A stretch of DNA of 64,000 nt, taken from positions 1 to 64,000 of the forward strand of contig JAFUNC010000012.1 in assembly GCA_017473115.1 (NCBI GenBank). Direction: 5' to 3'. The notes under the pieces are model-generated. The model searched no databases. It saw only the letters and a program-made list of their open reading frames with translations, and was not told where the DNA came from. The DNA comes from Lachnospiraceae bacterium (GTDB lineage Bacteria > Bacillota > Clostridia > Lachnospirales > Lachnospiraceae). This document shows, piece by piece, positions 43,138 to 52,259 of this stretch. The translations under genes and the position numbers were made by a program. Each line of letters begins with the position of its first letter. Positions within the stretch are counted from its first letter, which is position 1.

Positions 43138-46100
43138 TTAAAACAACACTTCCATATCGCACAGCAACTGCTCGGTCTTTTCTAACAGAAGCACCTCGTC
43201 CTTCTCAATCAGGCCGTGCTTCTCGTATTTTAATTCAAAGCCCGGTGTACCGGTACGGACAAACTGCATTTTGCCGTCGTATTGTTTTAAAAAGTTTTCC
43301 AAATTCTCCGTTTTCACCGGCGCGTCCGGTTTGACGGAGATTTTTATTTTACCGAAAGATCCTTTGATTTCGGTTACGTACATACGATGAGCCGTGGCGC
43401 GGATTAAGGCAATGCGGAGAAGATGTGCCGCGGGTTTCGGAATCGCGCCAAAGCGGTCCAAGAGTTCCTCTTCCGTCTGCTCATAATCGGTCTTACCTTC
43501 AATGGACGCAATTCGCTGATAAATCTCTAACTTCTGCACTTCGTTCACAATGTATTCCATCGGAATGTATGCATCCACGTCCAAATCCACCAGGGTTTCA
43601 AAATCCTCTTGTACGGTTTCACCCTTCTGCTTCATTACCTCGGCGTTCAGCATTTTACAATAAAGTTCATAACCTACCGCCTCCATATGGCCGTGCTGTT
43701 TTAAGCCAAGGATATTTCCGGCACCGCGGATTTCCAAATCACGCATACTGATTTTAAAACCGCTGCCAAGTTCGGTAAACTCACGAATCGCCTGAAGACG
43801 CTTCTCTGCATCTTCTTTGAGAATTTTATTCCTGCGATACATAAGGAAAGCGTACGCCGTCTTATTAGAACGCCCCACGCGACCGCGAAGCTGATACAAC
43901 TGCGACAAGCCAAGTCTGTCGGAATCGTGAATAATCATGGTATTTACATTGGAAATATCAAGGCCCGTTTCAATGATGGTGGTTGACACCAGCACGTCGA
44001 TTTCGCCATTGATAAAATCATACATAATCTGTTCCAGTTCGTTTTCCTTCATCTGTCCGTGGGCAAAAGAAACCCTTGCTTCCGGCACAAGTCTTGAAAC
44101 CATAGCCGCCACATCCGCAATGTCAAGCACGCGGTTATAGACATAGTAAACCTGACCGCCACGGGCAAGTTCACGGACAATGGCCTCCCGCACCATCTCT
44201 TCGTTATACTCCATAACGAAGGTTTGAATAGGCAGTCTGTCCTGGGGCGGTTCCTCCAAAATACTCATATCGCGGATGCCGATGAGACTCATATGCAACG
44301 TTCTCGGAATCGGTGTTGCCGTTAAGGTCAACACATCCACATCCTCGCGCAAACGCTTGATTTTTTCTTTATGAGTAACGCCAAAGCGTTGTTCTTCGTC
44401 AATGATTAAAAGTCCCAGATTTTTTAACTGCACATCGTCGGATAAAAGCCTGTGAGTTCCCACCACGATGTCCACCATACCTTTTTTCAGGTCCTCGATG
44501 GTCTTTTTATTCTGGGTATTACTGCGAAATCTCGATAAAAGTTCAATCCGCATGGGGAAGTCTTTCATTCGTTGCACAAAAGTATTGTAATGCTGCTGGG
44601 CTAAAATCGTGGTGGGCACTAAGTACACTACCTGCTTTCCCTCCATAACTGCCTTAAACGCCGCGCGGATTGCAATCTCAGTCTTGCCGTAACCTACGTC
44701 ACCGCAGATTAAGCGCTCCATGATTTTACCGCTTTCCATATCTGCCTTGGTAGCCTCAATAGCTGCTAACTGGTCTTCCGTTTCCTCATAAGGGAACAGT
44801 TCCTCAAACTCCTTCTGCCAAACCGTATCCTTGCCATAGCGGTAGCCATTGGCCTGCTGTCTCTTGGCATAAAGTTCCACCAGTTCTTTTGCTACGCCGG
44901 ATACAGCCTGACGCACCTTGGTCTTGGTACGGTTCCACTCCTGGGTGCCGAGTTTATTAATCTTGGGCTTTTTACCGTCTGCGGAAGAATACTTCTGAAT
45001 CATATCAAAAGCAGTTGCCAGCACGTAAAGATTCGCATTATCTTTATACTCAATCTTCATGTAATCTTTGGTAACACCATCCGTGGAAATCTTCTCGATT
45101 CCGCGATAAATTCCCATACCGTAATTTTCGTGCACCACATAATCGCCCACTTTTAACTCTGAAAAATCTTTGATTTTCTGACCGGTATAGGCGGATACTT
45201 TTTTCTTCTTTTTCTTACGTTCCGCGCCGAAAATATCCGTATCCGAAAGCACGACAAAACGAATCAGGGGATATTCAAATCCCTGACGTACTTTACCGTA
45301 GAACGTCATTACCGCACCGGGTTCTAACGCTCTGTCTCTATTCTCACTGTAAAAGGCATGCACACCCTCTGCCGTAATATCTTCTGCCAGACGTTTCGCA
45401 CGCGTCCTTGAGGAAGAAACTACCAGCACACGATACCCGTTCTTCTTGAAGCGTTTTAAGTCTTTCATCAACTGTTCCACACTTCCGTTGTATGGTGAAA
45501 TGGAAATGACCTGTAACGGCAAACGTTCCACGAACTTAATAGGACTCTTGGTAAAATCAAGAACCGACACTGCAACAAGAGACTTCTTTTGTAAATCAGC
45601 ATAGGTGGCTTTTAGCGATTTTAAAAGTGCCATCTGACCGGGCAACACATATCCCTTCTCGGCGCGATGGCTCATACTGTCCGCAAACTCTAACTCTACA
45701 GCCTTACCGTGCACATCAATTTTGGATATTTCATCCAAAAAAATACCCACTTTCCGCTCGCCGAATAAATCCAGGAACTTCTCTGCTTCCGGATAAAAAT
45801 AACGGATATAACTTTCCAGATTGCAGAAATTTTTAAATTCCTCAATCTGTTCTTTTAACTCTTCAAACTGCTTCTTGATGCGATACGCCTCTTCGGTTTT
45901 AAAAGCATCCCGCAGAGTCTTTTCATTTTTCTTGGCATCTTTTTCGATGCGTTTTAAACCATCTTCCAAAACCGTTTCCGATACAAGCATTTCGGTTGCC
46001 GGATATACGGTGATGCTCCGAAGTTTCTCGATGGAACGTTGGCTTTGCACGTCAAAACTTCGGATAGAGTCCACCTCATCGCCCCACATTTCAATTCGAA

Positions 46101-46665
46101 ACGGATTTTCCTCCGTCAAATCAAATACATCAATAATGCCACCGCGGATTGAGAACTGCCCCGGTTCTTCCACCTGCGCCACGTTGCGATATCCCATACT
46201 GCTCAAGCGGTATGCAATGGCTGCCTCCTCAGTTACTGCACCTTTTTTCAGTGATAAAATATTCTTTTCATAAACCGATAAAGGTACCACAGGGTGCATA
46301 AAAGAATCAATTGTAGTTACAATTGTAATTTGATTACCTTCCAAGATTTTGCGGATTACCCGCATACGCTCGGTGGTAATCCTGTTTCCGAATACATCGG
46401 CCTGATAAAAAATCAAATCCTTAGCAGGATAGTAATACACGGACTTATCATAAAAGGAATAGTCCTGCACAATTTCCTTCGCTTTTAACTCGTCGTAGGT
46501 TACGATTAGTTTCACATCGTAATCACCCGCCAGACCGCTGATCAAATGCAACTTCTGGCTTTCCGCACAACCGGTGAGTTCTACCGGACCGGCATTTTTA
46601 CGAAGGAGTTCCTGCACCTTTTCATACTCCGCAAGTTCCTGTAGCGGTGCATTTAATAAGTTCAT
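43138..46665 (-). CDS. mfd: Transcription-repair coupling factor
   Basis: 1175 residues, full length. It frees RNA polymerase stalled at DNA damage and recruits UvrA. Domains in order: UvrB-like N terminus (about 1-380), CarD-like RNA-polymerase-interaction domain (about 495-555; VGDYVVHENYGMGIY), RecG-like translocase with Walker A GDVGYGKTE, DEEQ box and motif TATPIPRT, and a C-terminal TRCF domain. GAGG precedes the ATG. In many Firmicutes it directly follows pth; here a damaged hydrolase gene and a palindromic element lie between. Confidence 0.97.
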   Translation of the reverse strand: MNLLNAPLQELAEYEKVQELLRKNAGPVELTGCAESQKLHLISGLAGDYDVKLIVTYDELKAKEIVQDYSFYDKSVYYYPAKDLIFYQADVFGNRITTERMRVIRKILEGNQITIVTTIDSFMHPVVPLSVYEKNILSLKKGAVTEEAAIAYRLSSMGYRNVAQVEEPGQFSIRGGIIDVFDLTEENPFRIEMWGDEVDSIRSFDVQSQRSIEKLRSITVYPATEMLVSETVLEDGLKRIEKDAKKNEKTLRDAFKTEEAYRIKKQFEELKEQIEEFKNFCNLESYIRYFYPEAEKFLDLFGERKVGIFLDEISKIDVHGKAVELEFADSMSHRAEKGYVLPGQMALLKSLKATYADLQKKSLVAVSVLDFTKSPIKFVERLPLQVISISPYNGSVEQLMKDLKRFKKNGYRVLVVSSSRTRAKRLAEDITAEGVHAFYSENRDRALEPGAVMTFYGKVRQGFEYPLIRFVVLSDTDIFGAERKKKKKKVSAYTGQKIKDFSELKVGDYVVHENYGMGIYRGIEKISTDGVTKDYMKIEYKDNANLYVLATAFDMIQKYSSADGKKPKINKLGTQEWNRTKTKVRQAVSGVAKELVELYAKRQQANGYRYGKDTVWQKEFEELFPYEETEDQLAAIEATKADMESGKIMERLICGDVGYGKTEIAIRAAFKAVMEGKQVVYLVPTTILAQQHYNTFVQRMKDFPMRIELLSRFRSNTQNKKTIEDLKKGMVDIVVGTHRLLSDDVQLKNLGLLIIDEEQRFGVTHKEKIKRLREDVDVLTLTATPIPRTLHMSLIGIRDMSILEEPPQDRLPIQTFVMEYNEEMVREAIVRELARGGQVYYVYNRVLDIADVAAMVSRLVPEARVSFAHGQMKENELEQIMYDFINGEIDVLVSTTIIETGLDISNVNTMIIHDSDRLGLSQLYQLRGRVGRSNKTAYAFLMYRRNKILKEDAEKRLQAIREFTELGSGFKISMRDLEIRGAGNILGLKQHGHMEAVGYELYCKMLNAEVMKQKGETVQEDFETLVDLDVDAYIPMEYIVNEVQKLEIYQRIASIEGKTDYEQTEEELLDRFGAIPKPAAHLLRIALIRATAHRMYVTEIKGSFGKIKISVKPDAPVKTENLENFLKQYDGKMQFVRTGTPGFELKYEKHGLIEKDEVLLLEKTEQLLCDMEVLF

Positions 46666-46694
46666 AGTTACCTCACTTTTATGGTGGACGAATC

Positions 46695-46826
46695 CCCAAG
46701 ATAACTATATTCTCGTCAGGCACGCTCTCGCTGCTCGACACACGTAGCGGTACATACGGTTCTAAAATACAGAACCTAGTACCGACGGCGTCGAAAGCAC
46801 CTTCCTTAGAATATAGTTATCTTGGG
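46695..46826. repeat. 132-bp element with 19-bp perfect terminal inverted repeats
   Basis: CCCAAGATAACTATATTCT at 46695-46713 and its exact complement at 46808-46826 bound a GC-richer centre with its own hairpin (GGTTCT/AGAACC). No coding capacity. The shape is that of a small non-autonomous transposable or palindromic repeat element. It lies in the noncoding gap upstream of mfd. No clear flanking duplication was found. Confidence 0.6.
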
Positions 46827-46913
46827 CATTCTGTTTTACGATAAAAAATGTCAGTTCCGAAAATGTACTATTTTGCGGAATGATACACTTATAATCATCG
46901 CCATTTTCTTAAT

Positions 46914-47556
46914 TTAAATATCACTCTGCAAATTCTTTATAAAATCTACAATTGCATTATTTACTTCTTCCGGATTATCGGCGTTAGAATTATGTGATGC
47001 ATTATTGATTATGATTAAGGGATAGCCCGTTCGCTTTGTCCATTCCCTATTATATGCTTTTACTTTTCCGGTTCTGTCTTTATCGCCTAATATCAACAAA
47101 ACAGGACAAGGTATTTCCATATCCGATAAATCGTCCAGCAAGGACGCGTACCCGATTCCCATTAAATGGCACAACTCGTTCTTGGGGTACTGTTGCAACA
47201 TAGATAACATATTTTCATATGCGTATTGCGTCGTCGAAACCTGCTTTGCAATCGCTTTCTGCATCATATTATATGGATACAGATGCGACATCCATTCTAC
47301 CTGACGCAACCAAAAGCGGTCACTTTTTGAATAATAAATCTCACCATAGGGCGTTGAGTCAATTGAAATAAAACCTTTTACCCTCTCCGGATAGTTCCTG
47401 ATAAAAGATTGCGAAAAGTATCCACCCAACGACTGCCCTATTAAAATCACCTGTTAAACCATGAAGGAAAAACAGGGTATCTCGTTGTTTGGCAACCGCT
47501 CTCGAAATCCAATAATAGACATTTCCGCGGTCAGATTTTATTATCTTTTCGTCCAT
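46914..47556 (-). pseudogene. Alpha/beta hydrolase gene with an internal deletion
   Basis: The front part reads MDEKIIKSDRGNVYYW and reaches the oxyanion-hole HGLTG; the rest, in another frame, starts VILIGQSLGGYF with the nucleophile Ser and continues to a late ASHNSN catalytic His. In intact relatives about 50-60 residues separate HG from GQSLGG; here they touch. The junction shares GTGAT between the expected ends, consistent with a microhomology deletion that also shifted the frame. The product is likely inactive. Confidence 0.72.
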
Positions 47557-47558
47557 CT

Positions 47559-48137
47559 CTACTCCTGCGCAACCTTCCTGTTGAAACGGTTCATCGCCTC
47601 GTCTACTTCATCTGCCAACAACAATTTTACGGCGTCGATACAACGCTCTGCCGCGTCCTTTTCAGCCTTGATTTCGTCTTCGGTAAAATGTCCCAGCACG
47701 TAGTCCGCCAAATCCATTTTAGACGGTTTCTCGCCCACGCCAACCTTAATGCGCAGGAACACATCTCCGCCCAAGTGCTGTAAAATATTCTTGATACCGT
47801 TGTGCCCGCCGGCACTGCCCTTGGTACGGATACGAAGTCCGCCCACGGGAAGGCTGATATCATCATAAATCACAATCAACTCGCTCTCCGGGTCCACCTT
47901 ATAATAGTCTATGAGTTCGCGAACACTTTCACCACTCAAATTCATAAAAGTCTGGGGCTTAGCCAGAATCACTCGCTGTCCTTCGATGACGCCCTTACCA
48001 ACCAACGCCTTGTGCTTTTTATCCAAAACATCAATGTTGTACTTATTTGCAATGGCATCAATCACCGAAAAACCAATGTTGTGCCTTGTGTTGTTATATT
48101 TCAATCCCGGATTTCCCAGGCCTACGATAATGTACAT
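47559..48137 (-). CDS. pth: Peptidyl-tRNA hydrolase (internal start)
   Basis: 192 residues from the internal ATG at 48137, the normal length for Pth. It releases tRNA from prematurely ended peptides and is essential. Catalytic and binding residues: Asn and His in GLGNPGLKYNNTRHNIGF, Asn in TFMNLSG, Asp in YDDISLP and Asn in GGHNGIKN. GGAGAG sits four bases before the ATG. It lies two bases from the damaged hydrolase and upstream of mfd, close to the pth-mfd order common in Firmicutes. Confidence 0.92.
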   Translation of the reverse strand: MYIIVGLGNPGLKYNNTRHNIGFSVIDAIANKYNIDVLDKKHKALVGKGVIEGQRVILAKPQTFMNLSGESVRELIDYYKVDPESELIVIYDDISLPVGGLRIRTKGSAGGHNGIKNILQHLGGDVFLRIKVGVGEKPSKMDLADYVLGHFTEDEIKAEKDAAERCIDAVKLLLADEVDEAMNRFNRKVAQE

Positions 48138-48986
48138 TTTCTCTCCTCTTTCCTTCACCCATTCGGGGATTTCGATTATACTCCCCGTGGACAAATACTG
48201 CAAGCGCCCGCCCAAAGTATTTTTCATTCTATCATACGCTTTGACTCCGGTGCAATGCCCCGTATAGTAGACAGCCTCGGTCTTTGTCAATTCTTCTACC
48301 ACTTCATCTATAAAAGCAGTACTCTCGTACTTCTTCGTGGGCGGATTATACAGATGAAAACCGCCGATTACGACACTCATCTTTTGCCCGGCAACCACTT
48401 CCGCTTTTCTTTGGATATTAACAATTCCTGCATGAGAACAACCTGCAACAAGGACTTTTTTATCCTGCTCCGTAATCAGCAGATTATGCTCGTGGTCAAA
48501 CGTATCCGCAACTATTTTACCCTGCTTCTTTGCAAATAAAACGCGATTTGATGCAGAGAAAAATTGCTCCGTATTTACCCCTGAAAACAGCGTCAACTCC
48601 TCATCAATCTTCGTAATTTCCTCTGTAAAAACAAATCGCGACTCGTCCGTAACAGATGCATCAATCCCTACACCAAAAGGCAGGCCAAGCACCTTAATAT
48701 AATGGGGCTCCAATGCCTGTTTGCGAATATAGATTTTCGCAGTTTTATTCAATGCAAGAAACTTCTTCAGCCCACCGCCATGATCCGCATGTCCATGCGA
48801 AATGACCACAATATCAACCTGCGCAAGGTCAACGTTTAACTTCTTTGCGTTTTCGGCAAATAAACCATTCGTCCCCAAATCGAAAAGGATTTTGTGGTTG
48901 GCAGTTTCGATATAAAGGCTAAGCCCGTGCTTACAACGCAAGTCGGGTGATGAAGTTGTATTTTCTACTAAGGTTACAATTTTCAT
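47559..48986 (-). CDS. In-frame fusion: metallo-beta-lactamase-fold hydrolase plus peptidyl-tRNA hydrolase
   Basis: 475 residues without a stop between two complete proteins. Residues 1-283 are a metallo-beta-lactamase-fold enzyme (metal motif SHGHADHGGG about 63-72, later CSHAGIVNI and GHCTG), of the type near dihydropterin ribofuranosyl synthases. Residues 284-475 are Pth. The first part normally ends around the STGSIIEI at about 265-272; here it runs on into Pth. A ribosome site GGAGAG and ATG lie at the junction, so Pth can also be made alone. Whether the long form is used is unknown. Confidence 0.8.
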   Translation of the reverse strand: MKIVTLVENTTSSPDLRCKHGLSLYIETANHKILFDLGTNGLFAENAKKLNVDLAQVDIVVISHGHADHGGGLKKFLALNKTAKIYIRKQALEPHYIKVLGLPFGVGIDASVTDESRFVFTEEITKIDEELTLFSGVNTEQFFSASNRVLFAKKQGKIVADTFDHEHNLLITEQDKKVLVAGCSHAGIVNIQRKAEVVAGQKMSVVIGGFHLYNPPTKKYESTAFIDEVVEELTKTEAVYYTGHCTGVKAYDRMKNTLGGRLQYLSTGSIIEIPEWVKERGEKMYIIVGLGNPGLKYNNTRHNIGFSVIDAIANKYNIDVLDKKHKALVGKGVIEGQRVILAKPQTFMNLSGESVRELIDYYKVDPESELIVIYDDISLPVGGLRIRTKGSAGGHNGIKNILQHLGGDVFLRIKVGVGEKPSKMDLADYVLGHFTEDEIKAEKDAAERCIDAVKLLLADEVDEAMNRFNRKVAQE

Positions 48987-49021
48987 AATGAAATATCCTT
49001 CTTAAGCAAAACGTGATTCTC

Positions 49022-49459
49022 CTACTCCAGCCACTGTATAAAAGCGGTTTTATCCGTACAATTGTAGCCCGCGCATTTATAAAAGTTAAGCGTCGCATCT
49101 TCTTTTGCGCCCGTCAGTAGCATTATTTTGTAGCAATTCATCTGCTTTGCAATTTCTTTAGCAAAGTTTAAGCATTCCTTCGCATAACCTTTACCGCGGT
49201 AATCTTTATGTGTCACCACATTCTCGATAAAAGCATAAGGTCTTACACCTCGCGTCAAATTCGGAATGATTACGCACACGCAGGAAGAAACGATTCTATC
49301 ATCAACAATTTTGACTATGATATGATGATTCTCGTCCCGCATAATCGTCTGCCAGGTTTGTGCCAAATGCTCAGACTCTTCAGGTAGAGAAGTCTCGTGT
49401 AAGTGTAAATATAATTCTAAAAGTTGATTTAATTCGTTTTCTTTGATTTCTCTGACCAT
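49022..49459 (-). CDS. GNAT-family N-acetyltransferase
   Basis: 145 residues with VVTHKDYRGKGYAKECLNFA, the acetyl-CoA loop, and the C-terminal NFYKCAGY. Substrate unknown. Located between the fused hydrolase/pth gene and the Fic-fold gene. Confidence 0.87.
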   Translation of the reverse strand: MVREIKENELNQLLELYLHLHETSLPEESEHLAQTWQTIMRDENHHIIVKIVDDRIVSSCVCVIIPNLTRGVRPYAFIENVVTHKDYRGKGYAKECLNFAKEIAKQMNCYKIMLLTGAKEDATLNFYKCAGYNCTDKTAFIQWLE

Positions 49460-49545
49460 ACCGGTACCTCTTCTATAATATACGTTCTTTCACTCAGATT
49501 ATCTTTATTTCTGACCATAATATAGTTAATCTTTAATCACATAAA

Positions 49546-50484
49546 TTAAAAATTTCTCCAACACTTCTCACGCAAAAACACTCCTATCATTTCCAGCGGT
49601 GCACCTTCATAATATTCTATTAATAACTTCTTGAATTCGGGCACTTCCTTTTCCGGTATAACCAGGAAACCACTGCCTTGCGCAATCAGATAATGATTTG
49701 CAAAAATCACGGATGCCCTTTTATTTCCGTCCTTAAATACCTGCGTTTTCATACAATACATGCACAATTCAATCGCGATTTCGATTGGCTCTTTATCCTG
49801 CTTTCTTATTTCTTCAATACGCTCAATCACAACCGTTTCAATCGGAAGCGGTGGCACATAACTCGTTCCTCCTATCTGCACCGGAATACCTCTGATGCGA
49901 CCACCATCATAAAAGAATCCTTCATTTACCAGTTTCGTAATGTGGCACAGCATATGATAATTACTCTCACTCTGTATTACATCCCTGTCAAGAATGAATT
50001 CCCATGCGTGTTTCAGATTCAGAATCTTCTGCACATCTGTGGCAGAAACTCCATTTACCTGTCCATTCTCAATAATATCCTCTGTCTGCAGAAATGATGT
50101 TGCCACACCTTCCAACACTGCCTGATCATAGATATTGGCTTTCATATTTGCTCTGGCAAAATCTATATTCTGCAGTACCCTTAAAGATAATTCTTTATCT
50201 TCGTATCCGAAACCAATTAATTCTTTGTTTATTTTTCGAATACTCTTATTTAAGTCTTTTCGCTCTTTCGCATTTCGCAATAGTAACTGATATAAAGCAT
50301 CCGAATAAACATCAACATACGTAGATGTTAATTTTCCTGCCACTCTCTTGCGGATATATAAATATTTAGTACCGTTTACTTCCTTAATCTCAGGATTCCC
50401 ATCATACGGCATTAAATTAAGCCGTACCTGTATATCTGCTCTTTGTTGCAATAACTCCTGTATTTCAGCATAATTTGCAGCCAT
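49546..50484 (-). CDS. Fic-fold protein with a degenerate active site
   Basis: 312 residues; ATG at 50484, chosen over an earlier GTG because GAGG lies eight bases upstream. The Fic core is clear: a flap GGRIRGIPVQIGGTSYVPP (about 194-212) and the loop QVFKDGNKR (248-256). The catalytic His of the HPFxDGNGR motif is Gln248, and the inhibitory-helix region has QAVLEG where (S/T)xxxEG is usual. AMP transfer may therefore be lost or changed. Its promoter is surrounded by four repeated operator-like sites, which suggests autoregulation. Role unknown; perhaps a DNA-binding or defence-linked Fic relative. Confidence 0.78.
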   Translation of the reverse strand: MAANYAEIQELLQQRADIQVRLNLMPYDGNPEIKEVNGTKYLYIRKRVAGKLTSTYVDVYSDALYQLLLRNAKERKDLNKSIRKINKELIGFGYEDKELSLRVLQNIDFARANMKANIYDQAVLEGVATSFLQTEDIIENGQVNGVSATDVQKILNLKHAWEFILDRDVIQSESNYHMLCHITKLVNEGFFYDGGRIRGIPVQIGGTSYVPPLPIETVVIERIEEIRKQDKEPIEIAIELCMYCMKTQVFKDGNKRASVIFANHYLIAQGSGFLVIPEKEVPEFKKLLIEYYEGAPLEMIGVFLREKCWRNF

Positions 50485-50502
50485 TTGTAACACCTCTTTC
50501 CG

Positions 50503-50603
50503 TTAGGGAACTTTTATACGCAATATTATATACAAAAGTTCCCTAAATATCAATAAAATTTTAGGGAACTTTTTATCTGTATTTCATCGCGAAAGTTCCC
50601 TAA
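50503..50603 (-). promoter_or_regulatory. Promoter with four copies of a TTAGGGAACTTTT operator
   Basis: The 13-base site occurs at 50503-50515 (+), 50534-50546 (-), 50561-50573 (+) and, shortened, at 50592-50603 (-), forming two inverted pairs repeated 58 bases apart. A minus-strand promoter, TTGATA (50548-50553) and TATAAT (50525-50530), 17 bases apart, has one copy in its spacer and another at the start of transcription. This looks like tight repression of the Fic-fold gene, probably by its own product or a partner. Confidence 0.72.
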
Positions 50604-50647
50604 TTATATAAAGGCAATTAACATACACGTAAGCCACATCTTCCCAA

Positions 50648-51724
50648 TCACTTTTTCGACTTATATTTCGCACCCGTAAGAAAACACATAAACGGTATTC
50701 TTATACTTATTTCACAACTTATAAAAGTTGCCAAATATGCCAAAATTACGCTACCTATAAATAAAACAACGGTGCGCTTTCCAATCAATCCATACAATAT
50801 GTATTGAAACAGAACAACCCATATAAAATGATAAATATAAAACAAGAACGATCTCTGATTCATATAATCGGAAATTTTACCACTAAAATTCCAATATCTC
50901 TTTGCTAATCCTATGAGCGCAATAATCATCACCCACTCAGATACATACTTGGCAATAGTATTCAACAAAGTATATTCATTATCAATCCAAAGGAAAAGAT
51001 ACACATTCAAAACAGTTGCTACGAATCCAATACCAAACAATAACCAACAATTCTTCTCTGCTTTGTTGACAATTTTCTCACTGGAAAATACATAATAACC
51101 AAGCAGGAAAAGATATAAATATTCCACAAGACTTTTTCCACCTATAGAAAGCAGTTCACTCAAAAAAGGCAACGGCAAGCCCAAGAGTAAAACACCCCAA
51201 AACGGAATTGATTTTTCCAATTTGAAAATTACTTTTTTAAACAGAGCAATGATGCCGATGCCTACAACCGAGATAACCAATAGGTATAACAGAAACCAAA
51301 ACTGTCCCATGGAAAATCCACCATCGGCACCAATCAAGTCTGTACATTTTGTAAAAAATACTGCATAGTGTTCAAAAAATCCGCCACTGTAAGAATAATT
51401 AAACTTATCCGCAATATATGTCATGATGGGCATTAATACAATTGTTCCAAACAGAAAAGGAACAAGTAACCTTTTAACCCTTTCAATCAAATACTCTTTG
51501 TTTGTTCTTTTTCTCAGCGCGAATTTCGTACTTATGCCTGCCAGCACAAATAACAACGGCATAAAATAAGGACTGAAAAATACAATAATACTACTTATTA
51601 CTCGATTCCCTTCAAAGAAAATATAATTCGGTTCACCCCATGCATTCCATGCCATCGCCACGTGATAAGGTATTAATATCAAAAGAATTATCCATCTTAA
51701 ATTGTCAATGTAATGTTTCCTCAT
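50648..51724 (-). CDS. Acyltransferase 3 family membrane protein
   Basis: 358 residues, about ten membrane helices, starting YIDNLRW (the family's D-x-LRG-like start) and containing PYHVAMAWNAW with the helix-1 His. These proteins add acetyl or other acyl groups to surface sugars. No sugar-synthesis genes are nearby, so the substrate is open. Confidence 0.85.
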   Translation of the reverse strand: MRKHYIDNLRWIILLILIPYHVAMAWNAWGEPNYIFFEGNRVISSIIVFFSPYFMPLLFVLAGISTKFALRKRTNKEYLIERVKRLLVPFLFGTIVLMPIMTYIADKFNYSYSGGFFEHYAVFFTKCTDLIGADGGFSMGQFWFLLYLLVISVVGIGIIALFKKVIFKLEKSIPFWGVLLLGLPLPFLSELLSIGGKSLVEYLYLFLLGYYVFSSEKIVNKAEKNCWLLFGIGFVATVLNVYLFLWIDNEYTLLNTIAKYVSEWVMIIALIGLAKRYWNFSGKISDYMNQRSFLFYIYHFIWVVLFQYILYGLIGKRTVVLFIGSVILAYLATFISCEISIRIPFMCFLTGAKYKSKK

Positions 51725-51729
51725 GAATT

Positions 51730-52248
51730 TTATCCTTCAAACTCCTTCGCCAACACAGCATACACATAAAAATCCTCATACTTATTTTGATCTGTTTTAT
51801 TCGGAAAAATCTCTTTATGTTCCGCTTCGCGACGCATCCCCAAACGTGCTACCAAACGATTGGATTTATCGTTTCGCTTATTCACTTCCGCAATGATACG
51901 GCGCACGCCTATTGTTTTAAAAGCATAGGCCATCATACCCTTTACGCTTTCGCAGGCATAACCCTTGCCTTGGAATCCCCCGTGGAAGGTATAACCGATT
52001 TCAAAAGTTCCGAAATCTCTCTTGGAGAAATAGATTTTACCAATCACCTTATCATCCAAAACCACCGCATAGAATTCATCGCTTTTCGCAAAGGATTCAG
52101 CCTCCTTCACGCAAGCCTCCCGTGTAAAAGTCTCATAGGGTTCAAAATATGTCACCTCCGGGTCCGTTAAGATTTCCGCCAAATCTTCCCAGTCCTCAGG
52201 TTTGAACTTTCTCACTGTCAAACGTTCCGTTGTAAATAATGCAGACAT
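51730..52248 (-). CDS. GNAT-family acetyltransferase (RimJ/RimL type)
   Basis: 172 residues with TERLTVRKFKPEDW at the start, GGFQGKGYACESVKGMMAYAF, and NKRNDKSNRLVARLGM near the end, all typical of ribosomal-protein-type acetyltransferases. Substrate unknown. Confidence 0.88.
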   Translation of the reverse strand: MSALFTTERLTVRKFKPEDWEDLAEILTDPEVTYFEPYETFTREACVKEAESFAKSDEFYAVVLDDKVIGKIYFSKRDFGTFEIGYTFHGGFQGKGYACESVKGMMAYAFKTIGVRRIIAEVNKRNDKSNRLVARLGMRREAEHKEIFPNKTDQNKYEDFYVYAVLAKEFEG

Positions 52249-52259
52249 TTGTATTCCTC

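Noticed and set aside
46695-46826. Terminator for the mfd region
   Set aside because: The stem ends lack T runs and are 94 bases apart; the form is that of a mobile palindromic element.
47802-48539. A 245-codon plus-strand reading frame
   Set aside because: It lies opposite the metallo-hydrolase/Pth coding region and has no recognisable motif or ribosome site.
50503-50603. Possible CRISPR array at the repeated TTAGGGAACTTTT
   Set aside because: The repeats are 13 bases, alternate in direction and are only four, with no cas genes; they fit operator sites.
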